Below, in pieces: positions 35,578 through 47,676 of a DNA stretch of 64,000 nt; position 1 is the first letter of the stretch, and each line of letters opens with the position of its first letter. Both the position numbers and the translations under genes were made by a program. Source of the DNA: Talaromyces rugulosus (lineage: Eukaryota; Ascomycota; Eurotiomycetes; Eurotiales; Trichocomaceae); contig NC_049561.1 in the NCBI RefSeq assembly GCF_013368755.1, positions 6,572,001 to 6,636,000 of the forward strand. Direction: 5' to 3'. The notes below the pieces were generated by a model that was not told the DNA's origin, made no database searches, and saw nothing but the letters and a program-made list of their open reading frames with translations.

Positions 35578-37579
35578 CTAAGCATTCTTGTGAGTGCCGC
35601 ATTCTCGAACCATCCGTTTAAAGTCGCGCACAACCTTTTCCGGCACGCGGTCCCACAACAGTGATCTTGAATAGACGTCCGACGTCCTCGCGTCATGACC
35701 TCTTTGCGCGCCACTACTGCGCATAGCAGCGAGCGCTTGCTGGAGGTTTGACGGTTGCTGAGGCGGCTTAAAGTCGACGTCGTCTTCAAATGTTGTCAGA
35801 GCGTTGTACTGTTCCGGGTTGAGTGCGAAAACCTGGTCGTTCTGCTGCTGCTTGGTGGGCATGGCAAGGTGGTTGTGCAGATGTTCCAGAGCAGACGGCT
35901 GGCTCCCGGGGACTGCTGCCATGCCTGCCATCTCAGCACCTGGGATGGTGGGAAGATGGGCAGCAGCAGCAGCAGTAGGGCCAGCGTGAGCTGAAGAGGA
36001 CGGGGCAGCGGCATCGGACGGTGCAGAGGCGAGAACAGCCTTCAAGACATTTGCAGACTCGGCGCGGTACTCGTCGGAAAGCTTGGGCAAAGCGGCAGAC
36101 GAGAGCGAGGCGCTGTTGGAGGCAATGAATGCGCCAAAGAGAAGGCACATATAGAATGCATTCCAACTGAACGGGTACTCGCTCTGGTTCATCGCCTTGT
36201 CGGCCTTTTCCGTCTTGACCAACGACATGGAGTTGTCGGTAGCAATCGGCTCAGCATCAAGAGACATCTCGTTGACCATGGAAAAGTCTTCCCATGGACC
36301 GTTCTCCATGGTGATGTTCTCAAAGTCACCAAATTCAGTAGCAAACGTATGCGAAGTCGATGATTTGAGCTGCTGTTCCAACTTGTCCATGGTCTCGCGA
36401 AGGATGTTGTTCTTCTTGCGCAACTCGGCCGTCTCCAGCGTGTGCGCGCGAATAAGCTCGTCCTTTTCCATGTGAAGACCTTCGAGGTATTGATTGACCT
36501 GTTGCTGCGTCGACAACCAGTCGGCCTTTTCCCGGAGGAGATCGGCTTCGCGGAGTTTCATGCTGTGAAGGGCTTCCTCCAGGTCGGTGATGACGGTTGT
36601 GAACTGCTTCTTCTCTTCCTCGAGCTTCTCGGTGTGAAGTTTCTTGCGTTGGCGAGAGTCGAGACTGCGTCTGTTAGAAATGGAAAACAAGCAAGGGAAA
36701 AGAAAGAGGAGAGAAAACTTACGCTGCCTGTCTGTTCCGAAGAAGGCGCTTCTGCTGCTTGAGTTCCTTGACTTCATCCTCGTTGCTGGACTGCGCAATC
36801 AACTGGTCGATGTTGTTGAGCGTGCGCTCTGCCGGAATCTCGAAACGAGCGTTCTTCTTCCGGATGCCATCGCGACGGAGATGGAGATTCGAGTCAGTGC
36901 GATACGTGGGACTGCGGGTCGGACGGGCATCAACCATGTCACCCGACGGCATCCATCCTTGGCTCGACTGCGGCGACATGGCGACGCCACCAGGGGCGCC
37001 GAATATGTTTCCGCGGTAGTTCATCTGAGCATAGTTGATGGACGAGATCGGGCCCACGGCGCCGCCGGAGAAGGCACCGGCAGAGTTGGCATCGCTGAAC
37101 TCTTGCGAGAACTGATCATAGACCGGGGTCGGCGTACATGATCCGGATCCGCGCGACATGGCCCAGGACGCTTGCTGGGCATAGGCCGTGTTCGCCTGGG
37201 CGGTGTCTAATCGCATGAACTGATTGCCGGAATCGTACATGGTCGATGCGACCTGCGAATCCTGCCGAGAAGAGGGAAGTGACTGTTGTTGTTGCTGTTG
37301 TTGTTGCTGTTGCTGTTGCTGTTGCTGTTGTGGCTGTTGTGCCTGCTGCGGCGGTGCAAAGTCTCCCCAGACTGGCTGGTCTCGATAAGCCAGGGCATCG
37401 CCGTTATTGTGATCATACGACGAGCGGCGAGGATCAGCCATGGAGGAGACGTCCGGCGTCGGGTCCAGAATCTTGTCATCCAACACACTCATGTCGTCCT
37501 CTTCGGAGAAAGCAGGTTTTGTCTCCAGGGCGGCGGCCGGTTGATAGAAGTCAAACGGCTGTTGTGCGAAGCGGGCCAT
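35578..37579 (-). CDS. bZIP transcription factor with polyQ run and hydrophobic segment after the zipper
   Basis: Exons 37579-36723 and 36664-35578 give 647 aa. The basic region KQQKRLLRNRQAALDSRQRKK carries the diagnostic N-x7-R (N282, R290), which is split by a 58-nt intron. A leucine-zipper coiled coil of about 90 residues follows (to about 385). The N-terminal half has an acidic start with SVLDDKILDPTPD, a run of 16 Gln and a Ser/Pro-rich stretch, fitting an activation region. Behind the zipper a short hydrophobic patch (about 451-467, FSWNAFYMCLLFGAFIA) precedes a long Ala/Ser/Pro-rich tail ending in WDRVPEKVVRDFKRMVRECG. DNA target and pathway are unknown. The layout recalls ER-tethered bZIPs such as ATF6/CREB3, but the patch is short for a membrane helix. 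The start at 37579 was chosen over an in-frame Met at 37639 because the extra residues are hydrophobic and AT-encoded. Confidence 0.88.
37283..37330 (-). repeat. CAG/CAA repeat encoding 16 glutamines
   Basis: A 48-nt in-frame mixture of CAA and CAG codons inside the bZIP gene. It is interrupted by one Pro codon at its upstream end. The mixed codons suggest selection for the Gln run rather than recent slippage. Confidence 0.9.
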
Positions 37580-40500
37580 GATAGATGTATATATATATAA
37601 ATAATAATAAAAAGGGGAGGAATGAAGAATAATGAACAAAAAATAGATATGTCAACAGCGAGAGGACGAAGAGTCGTGAGTGTGTACCGAGCGAGGAGAT
37701 AGAAGAAGAGGCGGTGTACCGCGGATGGTTATTGGTGGTGTGCGGGGTGGGGGAGAAGAGGAGGAAAGTTGTTGCTGAAACGGCACAACCAAGGGGAGGA
37801 AAACACAAAAAAACACACAAGGGTCAAAGAGGTCGGCAAGTAGGACCTCTCTGGCAATAATCTCTGGGATGGATGGATAGTCTGGAGGGATGCGACAGAG
37901 AGGGGATCTGGTACCATATATCATCTCTAGGCGATCGCGCGACTAGCATCGGATGACTAGCACCAGCCCAGGCCAGTTTGGGCGCAAAGGCGGCTCACGG
38001 GAATCCTTGAGAAGCGGTTTGGCCTATTCTCAGGGAAAATCACTTTTGGGGCGCTCTGAGCCAGCGGATGGGCGCGAGACGGTCTGGACGAAGTGGGTAA
38101 GAAAGAGGACCGTCTCTTCTCGCGACTCCCGAGGTTGGCGAGCGTCTGCCATTGGATGCTTCGCCCTCGTTTTGGGCAGACCTGCAGCCCGTACCGCCCG
38201 TACGCGTGTATTGTCATATTTGGCGCCCTTCCCGCCGGCGTGGCCGTATGCCCGTTACATACATACCCCGTACCAGCCAGTCCTTGGCTCCAGATTATTA
38301 TTACGCGCCGGGCTTTTCTCAGCCGGTGTGAAGCCTGGATGATAGAGGGTGCTTGGGCCCCTGCAACGAGTGGATGACATGTAGCTTAACGCTCACTCAC
38401 TAGCCACGGTGCCACTGGTTCGTCTTGTTCCTTTTCGCTTGACTGTTTGGACTTTAACGATCTTCAGAAGTGATCTTCAGACAAAAAAAGGAAAGAGACA
38501 CACAAAGGAGTTTGCATGACCACAGCCAATCGGCCTAGAGAGAAACAAAAAAGCTGATCCAGAACCAAAAAGCGCGAGACTGAGAGCCTGAGGCGCGAAC
38601 GAGCGCAAATCAGAGGGGGCCGTTGGCTCGATGCTATTTTCTTTTTTTTTTTGTGGCTGTCGGCCGAATCACAGTGTCGTGGGATGAAGGTCGTGGGGAG
38701 GGGAATCATAGGGTCATGCTGGCTGTCATGCATGCCACCCCCCCACCCCTCATGATCATATCATGGTCATTCCTGTTTCGGACAATGTGACCCTTGTCTC
38801 GGCTATGTGGGCAGCGTGACCGTGACTGGAGCAAATCAAGACGTCGCTATCTAACAATACTCTGTACTAACAATAGTAATAGTACCAACAATAGGAAAAA
38901 ACAAAGACGTGATGGGCACAACAATAATAATAGAAGAACTGTGATAGAGACGGTCAGCGGCTACGACGAGCCAACCACAGCCGTCTATCAAGAAGTCGAG
39001 TCGGCGGGGCGGCCGTGATTGGCAGCCAGGCCTCGAAACGGCAGAAGAGGGGCAGAACTACCCTTTCTCAGTTACATACTACTACTACTAAGTCTCTCAA
39101 GTGACTACGGAGTACTGACTGACTGACTGTAACAATAATAATATCGATAATACACGGTATTATCGTATCAGTACGTATGATCTCCCCGGCGGATCGAATC
39201 AGATGAATGGAACGGACAAGGCTCGGCCCGCGGACCCACCCTGAGTGGTACCGAATCCACGCGTGATGACGATGTTTTCTCTGTACGTATCTTACTGTAC
39301 TTGCTGCCGCTGCCAGGCACGTTCCCGCTGCACAAGCACGCACAATTTCAAGCATGTCCGCTGCGGGCCGTTCGATAGGGTGGCTCTTTTTCTTTTTCTT
39401 CCCCCCTTCCTATGTATGCTTAATTTCTAATCTGCGAGCCTATTGTCACATTATTGTGTGCCACTGGCTACTTCTACTGCATAATTTCTACCCAAGAAGA
39501 TTAGCATTCTGTCCATTCCGGTTGTTTGGTAGGATAAGGCACCAGTCCGTTCTCAATCCGAGGCAAACATTAGGCTCCATCTTGTCCTTGGGTTTCATAG
39601 GCTGCTTTGATCCATCGCGGTCTCGACTCGTTCTGAATTCTTCCAGTCAGTAACCTTCACTGCAAGCAACGAGAAATTTAATAGTCGTGCCCAATTTGAC
39701 CAGCCTAGGACTGACACTGGCTACAAATACATCACTCTAACATACTTCGGACCCATCTCAAAGAACTACTCTGTCAGTCACTTTCTTGACAGATCCACAA
39801 TTGAACACATGTTTGGTGCGGAAGCACCGCTCTGCTTCCGTAATTTTAATCTAAACCGTGGACGAACCGTAGTTTATCCCAGTCCTCGGAATCTCATTGA
39901 ACCCGGCATTTCTCTTTCGTGATGTCATGTTTCTGACAAGTTTTGTGACTGTATACCGTTTTGAGAAGGTGTGTCCATGAAAAGGATGTGATCATATGTT
40001 TATTATTATAGTGAGTTGATTGGGATGAAATCCATTGCCTCACTTTGGTCAAACTCCGAAAGGGTGTCACTTTCCCAGGGAGGAAAGAAAGGGGTATGGT
40101 TGATTGATGCCTGCCTTTTCGGGCCATCAGCCCTAACCCGACCACCACACCTCTTCTTCCAACATGTACTTTTGACAAGGTAACAACAAATGGCGCAAAT
40201 GTTTTACAAAAATATTATACAAATATTCTATAATTATCATCTCTCCTCTGAACAAGGAGTCGGTGTACACATCATGTTGACCGCTACGATGACTCACTTG
40301 TTGTGACAAACTCCGCCATAATTCTGTGTGTTATACAGTAATAAATAGTGATAATAGACATAAACATGACGTAGTTTTATTAGCAAGACACGAGTTCAAA
40401 AAAATGGCAATTTCCTTTGGGCTTTTGCAGCTGCCACGTTGCTATCTTGACGTCTTGCACGTGCTTACATGTGTTTATAACAGATAACAATTGGTATCTA

Positions 40501-41710
40501 GGTATTGTTACTAATTGAATTTGATAATATTTGCATTACAGATTGCGTTGAAACTTAAAATATTGCTTTCTAAAGTGTAGTGGTATAGTTTTACTCTGCG
40601 CATGTCGATGTATTTTGATAAGCACAGCACTGAGTATACAGACCATACCATACCAAATCCAGAAATATTCCAGATCAAGGCCACTGACTAAAAGCAAGAA
40701 AGAAAAGCTCGCTCTGACCGACTAATACAAACACTGCCACCCTCAGAAATGAGCTACTACCCATAATGGAAAATCGCATGTGGCGCTGTCTGACCAAATC
40801 CTCATTCCGTAATCCACTCGATGACACGCAAATCCCACCATTCATTTATTCCAACATCATAACATTATTATTTATTTTCTAACATTATACACACGTATTG
40901 TTTAACCAGAATCTGAAACGCATTAATAATAATCCTTCTGCAAATAAGTATGTAAGATCGTTATGGGGCCAACCTCTAACGCCCTATCAAGTGAACCAGA
41001 ATCAAGCGGTGTGGAATTCAAACTTGACCGCATCAACCCCCTTTCCACAGAATTGTCTTCAAAATTTCTATTCTCGTACCTATTATTATCAATAACTTTT
41101 ATGACTCAATTATTGCTTCACTGGTTACGTTTTTTTAAAAAAATTTTCCCCTACTGTATGATACTACACTCGAACAATCCAACTCGGTTTTGTGCCCAAC
41201 CCGGCCAACAACGCAGCTGCAGCGGCACGCATGCATGCAGTGTCGCTCGTTCCTGATTCTGGGATCTAATCAGGATCGTGCTGGCGACCCACTTGGCTAA
41301 TCTTTTTTTTTTGCCCCTCGTCTAGATGGAAGAAAGGGAGTGAGTGTGAGTTGTGAGTCATACTTGGACTGGATGAAGAAGAATTTCGATATGGGGGTTT
41401 TGGGTATGTCCACATTTGGTGTTGGTGTGTTACTATAGTACTACAAGTTGTGAGAAAACAAGAAAGTTGTTGTGCTGACTTTGAAAGTACAAATCTTGTC
41501 TTTTTTGTTCTTCTGCCAGTCTTGCCTGTTAATCCTCAATATACTTTCTTTCCTTTGTCGATTCTCTCCCCTTCTCCTCATCCTTCTTGTTATTTGACAA
41601 TGCCATTGTAGCGCTATAGTTATTAAGATATAAGGAGGGCTGTTGTCCTGCTGACTTTGATAGTACGCATCTTCAGTCTAAATTATATCGTAGCCTAATA
41701 AATTTATTTC
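37580..41710. other. Gene-poor stretch of about 4.1 kb
   Basis: This is the longest gap in the window. The first ~1 kb is G/A-rich to GC-rich and probably contains the bZIP promoter and leader. From about 38.8 kb it becomes AT-rich. ORFs up to ~129 aa overlap one another in all frames and show no family motif, splice-joined or not. I found no tRNA, terminal repeats, transposase or reverse-transcriptase motif. An old degraded element or a long non-coding transcript is possible but not shown. Confidence 0.55.
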
Positions 41711-42832
41711 CTAAATGAGGAGTTCCTCAATCCTAGGATTTCTATAGTAGAACTCAAATCCAGCCGTAACACTCGTCGTATACCTTTCTCCTCCCCAATG
41801 ACAGTCAACTGCAAAGACATACCAAGTAGGAGTATCTGTAGGCAACACATGTTCTGAATCTCGCGATAGGAGACCATAAATATCCCCATGGTACTCCTGA
41901 TCCGACCCGGTCATGTCATCGATTATGTCTAGAAAATCCATATACAATATTCTATTGTTCCAGATGTTGATTTCCTTCCGCAGCGGCTCTTGGGAACTTC
42001 CTTGCGTCGTGTATTTCTTGATCCAATCTATTTGATTCTCATACTCGGACTCATCGTCTTCCCAATAGACAGACTGCAAGCAAGAGGCATTATCTCTGCC
42101 AATTTCGAGAAGCAGAAAAGGGAGATCTTTTATATTGTGAATCACAAATGTGTTGCACCTATAGAAAATCCGCCGTGCCTCATTGTAGACTAGACGATTC
42201 GTTGCGAGAAGGGAAAGTAGATTGGTCATGGGATTGTGCTGGAGCTTGACCCCATCCTTTTGCCGCACTGTCTTTTCTGTAACAGGTTGAGCTATCTCTA
42301 TCTTGTCGAAACATAAAACATATCTGTATATCATTTCTCGTAGCTCTATAGTAAAAACGGGGTCATCCGTCGATCAAGCATACTGAAATGAAAACCAAAA
42401 AAAAAAGCTTTAAATACCTAGAGGAAGATCAAGAAAATTAAAAATCCCCTTTGGTCGCATTTTAGATACTTTAAATTCTCTTATAGAAAATAATAGCTCT
42501 CTTCCACCATTATGATGCTTCAGCATAATATGAGTTTGGAGCGATTCCCAATGGTCTTGGCGAAGCGGGCAGGATGGACATTGATAAGTATACGGTAGCT
42601 CTCCGGGGATGGTTTCTCCAGGGATCTGATTTTTCATGATGGGGAGCTCTTGTATTTTCAATACATCGTGGATGCCACCGGCGGGAATTCGGTAAAATTC
42701 TATATAGTCGAGGAGATGGTATTTCAACCAGTGGTTTGCGAAATTAGCCAGTAGCGGCGGTTCTTCAGCGCCGCAGAATGGGCAAATGGGCTTTTCCAAC
42801 GGCATGATGATGTTCTTGTTTGTGGCCTCCAT
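41711..42832 (-). CDS. Two-zinc-finger protein fused to a 2EXR/F-box-like domain
   Basis: Exons 42832-42418 and 42345-41711 give 349 aa. Two zinc-binding motifs lie in the first half: CPFCGAEEPPLLANFANHWLKYH and CPSCPLRQDHWESLQTHIMLKHH (Cx2C...Hx3-4H). The intron (GTATTT...CTATAG, 72 nt) then joins FNFLDLPL to ELREMIYRYVL, recreating the typical 'F-x-L-P-x-E-x-R-x-x-I-Y-x-x-V-L' start of fungal F-box-like/2EXR domains. The matching inner motif LLATNRLVYNEARRIFYRCNTFVI follows about 45 residues on. Neither half makes sense alone: the left half would end inside the domain's first helix. 2EXR/F-box-like proteins may recruit substrates to SCF ubiquitin ligases, but most are uncharacterised. The frame is open further upstream to 42988, but Met 42832 is preferred because the extension is Ser/Phe-rich leader-like sequence. 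Confidence 0.75.
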
Positions 42833-43250
42833 GGTCGAGAAAGGGAGAATATGGCGAAGAAGATAACCTCTTGACGAGGAAGGTGGTGAAGACAATGAGG
42901 AAGATGAAAAGAGAGTGATAGAAAACAAGGAAAAAAAACGAATTATGGGAGAAAGGATGGAACCAGTACCGCGGCGGAACAAAATCAATTCAATTACATA
43001 ACTAGGCGGTCACATCCATCAGAGTCAAATTTGGTAGTACCATAAAGAATATTGATAATATTAATAATAGAATAATTAACTATATAACCTTGTATGCAAT
43101 GCTAGTTTGTTCTGGACTAAACCAAGGCACTCCTCGTTCTAAAACCAAGAAGCTCAACCTCGGTGGTTAGCGTGTTACTGTTCTGCGTCCTGTCAAACGC
43201 AGTAAAAATGCTGCGTCTGAGGCGCTCCTTGATGTAAAAGTTAGTCGAGA
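42833..43250. other. Intergenic region, no gene seen
   Basis: About 0.4 kb of AT-rich sequence between two genes on the - strand. No feature is recognised. Confidence 0.6.
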
Positions 43251-44843
43251 TCAGATATGGACAAAGTCCTGCTGCCCCGAAAGCCCCCCCTGGCCACCTT
43301 CAACCATCTCTACCGGTTCTTCATCATCAGAGTCCAACTCGTCCGAATCAACATCATCCGAGTCAATTTCTTCGTGTTCCTCTTCATCGCTGGAAACGTC
43401 TTCGTCATCCTCGTCTGACACAGACTTCTCTGTCTTGTTCACGGCTGCCTTTCGAATCTGTCCTGCACGGTCAACATGGGGCAAGGTGCATTTCGTCTTC
43501 TTGCAGCTTCCAGTGTTGGCGTAATCTGGACATTCGTAGACGTGCCGGTCTGTACATTCCTCTCCTTTTTCGCAATACCCAAGGATGCCAAATGCACGGC
43601 ATACCGGCGCGCCGGGAGTGACTCGGACGTGCGCGTAGCGACATGCCGGGTTTGAGCAGCGACCGCGGAGGAAATGCACGCAAACAGGGGATCTATGGGG
43701 ATTTGGCTCATGTGAGAGGTCGCAGCTATCTCCCGCATGGCATTTACCAGTTTGTAGAAACTCTTTGCACATTGCAACTTTGTTCGGATCATGAATATAG
43801 GAGCATGTCGGTCCCTTGTAGCAAGTTCCTAGCAGCAAAAAAAACAAAGTCAGCATCCATCCGTACTTACGTAGTCAAGGCATATGATATGGTATTATAT
43901 CTGCGTGTGAAGAATCCGAGAGGAGAGTCGGTACCCGTTCGAGAGAATCGCTTGCACAGTTCATCTCTTTTCTTGATTTTGCTTGGTTTCCTGCTTGCAA
44001 GTTGAGTATCGACCAATGTAGACAGCATTTCAAAGAATACCTTTTATTCATGACCGCACCTAAGCGGTGGAGATTGCCGTTCTTGCTGCGAACGAAAGTG
44101 ACGCCTCCAACAGCAACCTTTTTGGGTGTTTTGTCCGCATCTTTTTGATCATCTAATCCTCGTAAGCCAGTTCCGATACTTGTACAGGAAGCGAGAGTCG
44201 CACTGGATTGTCTGATGAGCTTGCTTCCGCCCTGTGCCACTTGGAAAGGAATATCGTGTATGAAGACCTGATACGAGGCAAAGTTTGACACGCCTCCTGG
44301 AGCAGAAGCGGCAGTAGCCTCCACGTGTGGGTTTCGTGACCCCTGAGCATATCTCAAAACCTTGGCTTCCTCGGCCTTGCCCCTCCTCTCTTGCTTGCCC
44401 TTTTGAGTTGCTGCAATCGCCTTTGTTCGAGCCTGTGCTTCCTTGTCATAAATAGCCGAATTTATTAGTTGCATGTGGCGATCGCGTTTTGCAACCCACC
44501 CATTATTCGAAGCGGGGTTTTCGTTTGCATCGGAAGCGGCCGGTGTTTGCGACGATTCGCGCGAAGCACCAGGAGCATTGTTCAGAATCAAGGTGCGGTT
44601 TCTATGCGCTGCAGGCCGTCGCTGAGACCCTCTTGTGCCATAGGGACTCCATCCAGCACGCGGATGACGACCACTGTAGCTCGATGATGACGCAGCTTGC
44701 TGAGGTTGTGATTGCTGGTTTTTGTGCTGGTTGATTTGGCCTGGAAGCGATGAATAAGGGGGTGATGATAATGATACCTTGGCTGAGAGATACTTACCAG
44801 CAAGCTGGCTGATTTTTGCCAAAAGATCTTGGTCTTCGGTCAT
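43251..44843 (-). CDS. Five-finger CCCH zinc-finger protein (ZC3H3/Red5-like)
   Basis: Exons 44843-44798, 44740-44041, 43990-43935 and 43828-43251 give 459 aa. The C-terminal half has five consecutive CCCH fingers starting at LCKRFSRTGTCYKG, MCKEFLQTGKCHAG, VCVHFLRGRCSNP, VCRAFGILGYCEKG and ECPDYANTGSCKKT. The first finger is assembled from exons 3 and 4. A strongly acidic Ser/Asp/Glu tail ends the protein. The N-terminal half is polar with Gln/Ser/Arg-rich stretches and a basic RKPSKIKKRDE segment just before finger 1. The five-finger block with a basic lead resembles human ZC3H3 and fission-yeast Red5, which act in nuclear mRNA export, polyadenylation and RNA decay; this is by arrangement, not by search. 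The first intron is 57 nt, in phase and without a stop, so retention would add 19 residues. Confidence 0.85.
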
Positions 44844-46430
44844 TGTCGAATTTGTTGTTTGCGAGGGTATCAAAGGATCTTGGGGAGGAGATGTTGATCG
44901 AACAGTTCATGTTCCGCCACGCAAATCCACGCTAGCCAGCTTGCCGCTTATATAAGCGGACCCACCTCTATATCTACCTCATGGGCTTTAAACTGGATAT
45001 AGTTTTCATGTATTATTCTTCAGTGGTAATTTGTTTATTTGGTCCTCTGTTATTTGGTGAACATGTCCCCTCTCGCCCAGGCCATTATTTGGAGTTTATC
45101 GACATAGTGTTAGGATCATCATAGCATACAGAATTGGCTTTGTTGATTGCCTTTGTTCGTGATCGGGAAGATAACTCGTTTTGATTGCAACATGCTTTGC
45201 TTTAGTATTCCACAATGGACTTGATCTGGCTTGAAAGAGACCCCTTGCTGTCGGAGCGGTCGGTAACTAAACCGCCTTTACTATGCTGGTAGCCACTAAA
45301 TATATCCTCCTGAAAGACAGCGGCTTCGTAGTGGATAGGCTTAATTCTTGGTCAAATACCTTTTTTTGTGTGTGTGTTGCCTATTATTAGCCAAATAATT
45401 GCAACAAAGGATGAGAAATTAAGGGACACTCCAGACGCTTTTTAGCAGGGAAGGACAGAAAGATACCATTCATGATTTAGATAATCCATCCGATGCATAA
45501 AGGAAGCTACGCTCTGACTCTCGATGATGTTCCTCAATATTCTCAGGAGATAAAAAAGGCAAAAACCTATTCTAGAAAAGTTATCACCTATCCTTCAGCC
45601 AAGGTAAGAATACAACACACCCTTACTATCCTCCTACCTTTGGGGTGTACTAATCTCCGATAAATGGGCTAGATGTGCACTTACGAACGAACAGAGTGTA
45701 TGATATGCGAAGCTTTTATTTCGGAGCGGCTCATAGTCCTTTGTGGGCCACGCGAGCATCATGGTCCGAACTTTCCTGGCAATGACTGGATAGTTATTAG
45801 GACTACCAGGTGTATTGATTGCGCCTACCCCAGCCCTAGGCCAACTCCTTGAGAATTACCAGACTATACGATGCCAGGAGAGGGGAGCCTTGATCTCTAC
45901 ATCTACCAGAAATAACCGAACTCATAAGTTTATAAATAGAACATCGTTGTGATGAAAATGGGACTCATTCCATGTATTAGTGCTTGCTGATAAACATGTA
46001 CCAATAAAGAAAACAAGTCTCACTGACTACATTTAATAGTCAAGAACATTGAATTATTTCTATAGTTATAATCCTCTATGGAAAGGGCACCTAGGTAGTA
46101 AAACTCACAAGATAAACCACGAAGGTTCATGTACACTGGACAGGCGCCATAACGGCGACCTTCAAAATTTGAGGATTACGTTTGGTTCTAGATCTCTTGG
46201 TCTGACTCCTACCTATCACAAGGAAAAAGGAAGTGCCATACTAACCAGGCAAGTAAAACCTGAGTTTGAATGCACGGTACTAAATAATTACAAGGTATTT
46301 TATCTACACAAAGTAGCGGAATAGTCGATTAATGAATATTTGTTGATATATTACAGTCGTGGCCTTGCTCTACTTGAGATCTAATACGGCCTGTAGCTCC
46401 AACCAAATGCCCCCAATAAATAGAGAATGA
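44844..46430. other. Intergenic region, no supported gene
   Basis: About 1.6 kb, AT-rich. One 91-aa open frame (46049-46324, + strand) has no motif and no intron signals that extend it. No transposon or RNA gene was recognised. Confidence 0.55.
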
Positions 46431-47676
46431 TCAAACATTCTCAAATTGCACGTCTTCGTTATCTGATGCATCCATGGCATCGTCCTCGGCGTTCTGTCCA
46501 AGCATTGCGGCTGTATAGTTTGCCTCCTTGGCCTCTGGCTTGAGCTCCCATGTCATGGCGAAATCGCCAGATCTGACCAGATGTGCCACCATTTCCAACG
46601 TCTCTTTCAAATACTGTTCTGGCTGGTTTAGCCTAGCCTTGATATCGGCAAATTTCCAATGAGTATATTGGCGGAACAGGCCAAAAATTTGATCCAGAAG
46701 GATGTTTCGTTCTCTCCGGGTAGCCTTGTTCTCCTGGGCCCGCTGTTTAACTGGTTTGAGCGGTTGCTATATTGGAAGTTAGTACTTTTAAATATTCTTC
46801 CACAATGCAAGGGATCACAAACCACAAAGCCTCCGATTTTCCCAGCAGCAACTTCTCTGACGTTCGGGCCTGTTTGTTCGAGATTCGGGCGGTAGAGAAC
46901 TTTGTTCTTGGGTTTCAGGACTTCCAAAGCTTTAGCCTCGGATAGCCGTTGATATTCTGCGTTTTCGACCGGCATGCAGTTGAACTCGTCTGCGACCTTT
47001 CCAGCGATTGACGTTTGCTCTGCGACAAGTTAGCGGCGCCACCAAAAAAAAAAAGTAAAGGTAGTCGACAATGAAATAAACATACTAGGTATTGTCTTCC
47101 GCACATAGGGCTCCCATTTCTTTTTGAATGTTTTCTTCCTGGCCTCCCGTTTCACAGACTCGTAGAGCATCGATCGTGTCTCGCCGAATATCTCATCGAC
47201 GCGATTCTTATGGCCAGGTAAATCTTTCTCGCTGAAAATATAATTGTTCTGCACTGTAAACGAACTATTTTTCGAGTCCACGTTCTGTCGCTGAAGGAGA
47301 TAGTCTTTGGGTATGTCTTTGTTGTTAGGGTGGTCGTTGAGTCGCAAACTTATCTGTGGAAGAAGTGAGTATGGGTCTGACTTCAAAGCGAAAAGAAAAG
47401 ATGCAAACATACCCGCTTGATATCATGTGGCTCTCCTTCAACCCTGACAGTGCCTATCTGAATTTCTTCGTCCTCGTCGAGATGCGACCAATGTTTCCAT
47501 AGGTCGTTCGGAATGCGCGTCAGCCAAACGTTCTGCCCGGCTTGAGAAAAGTCGAGATCTCCAGCATCCTCGTATATGTCTTCGTCTGATAGCATGCCCG
47601 AGAGAGCCTCTTTGCTGTCCGGGTCGGGCTTGATAAAGGCCGCAGACCCTGGCTCCTGTTTGACGGGCGCGGCCAT
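46431..47676 (-). CDS. TFG2: TFIIF subunit beta (RAP30/Tfg2 homologue)
   Basis: Exons 47676-47413, 47353-47086, 47019-46823 and 46766-46431 give 354 aa. TFIIF brings RNA polymerase II to the promoter and stabilises the pre-initiation complex. The N-terminal part has an acidic leader, then QNVWLTRIPNDLWKHWSHLDEDEEIQIGTVRV, the conserved start of the dimerisation barrel. The middle contains NVREVAAGKIGG. The C-terminal winged helix is clear: ERNILLDQIFGLFRQYTHWKFADIKARLNQPEQYLKETL, followed by GDFAMTWELKPE. The acidic tail ends QFENV. Four exons with phases 0, 1, 0 join without gaps. An alternative interpretation is unlikely. Confidence 0.94.

Noticed and set aside
37580..37820. Frames upstream of the bZIP start, including an in-frame Met at 37639, considered as a longer N-terminus.
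   Set aside because: The extra residues are hydrophobic/aromatic, encoded by an AT repeat, and look like untranslated leader.
46049..46324. 91-codon + strand frame in the gap before TFG2.
   Set aside because: No motif, AT-rich codon use, no intron signals linking it to other exons. Could be a relic but is unsupported.
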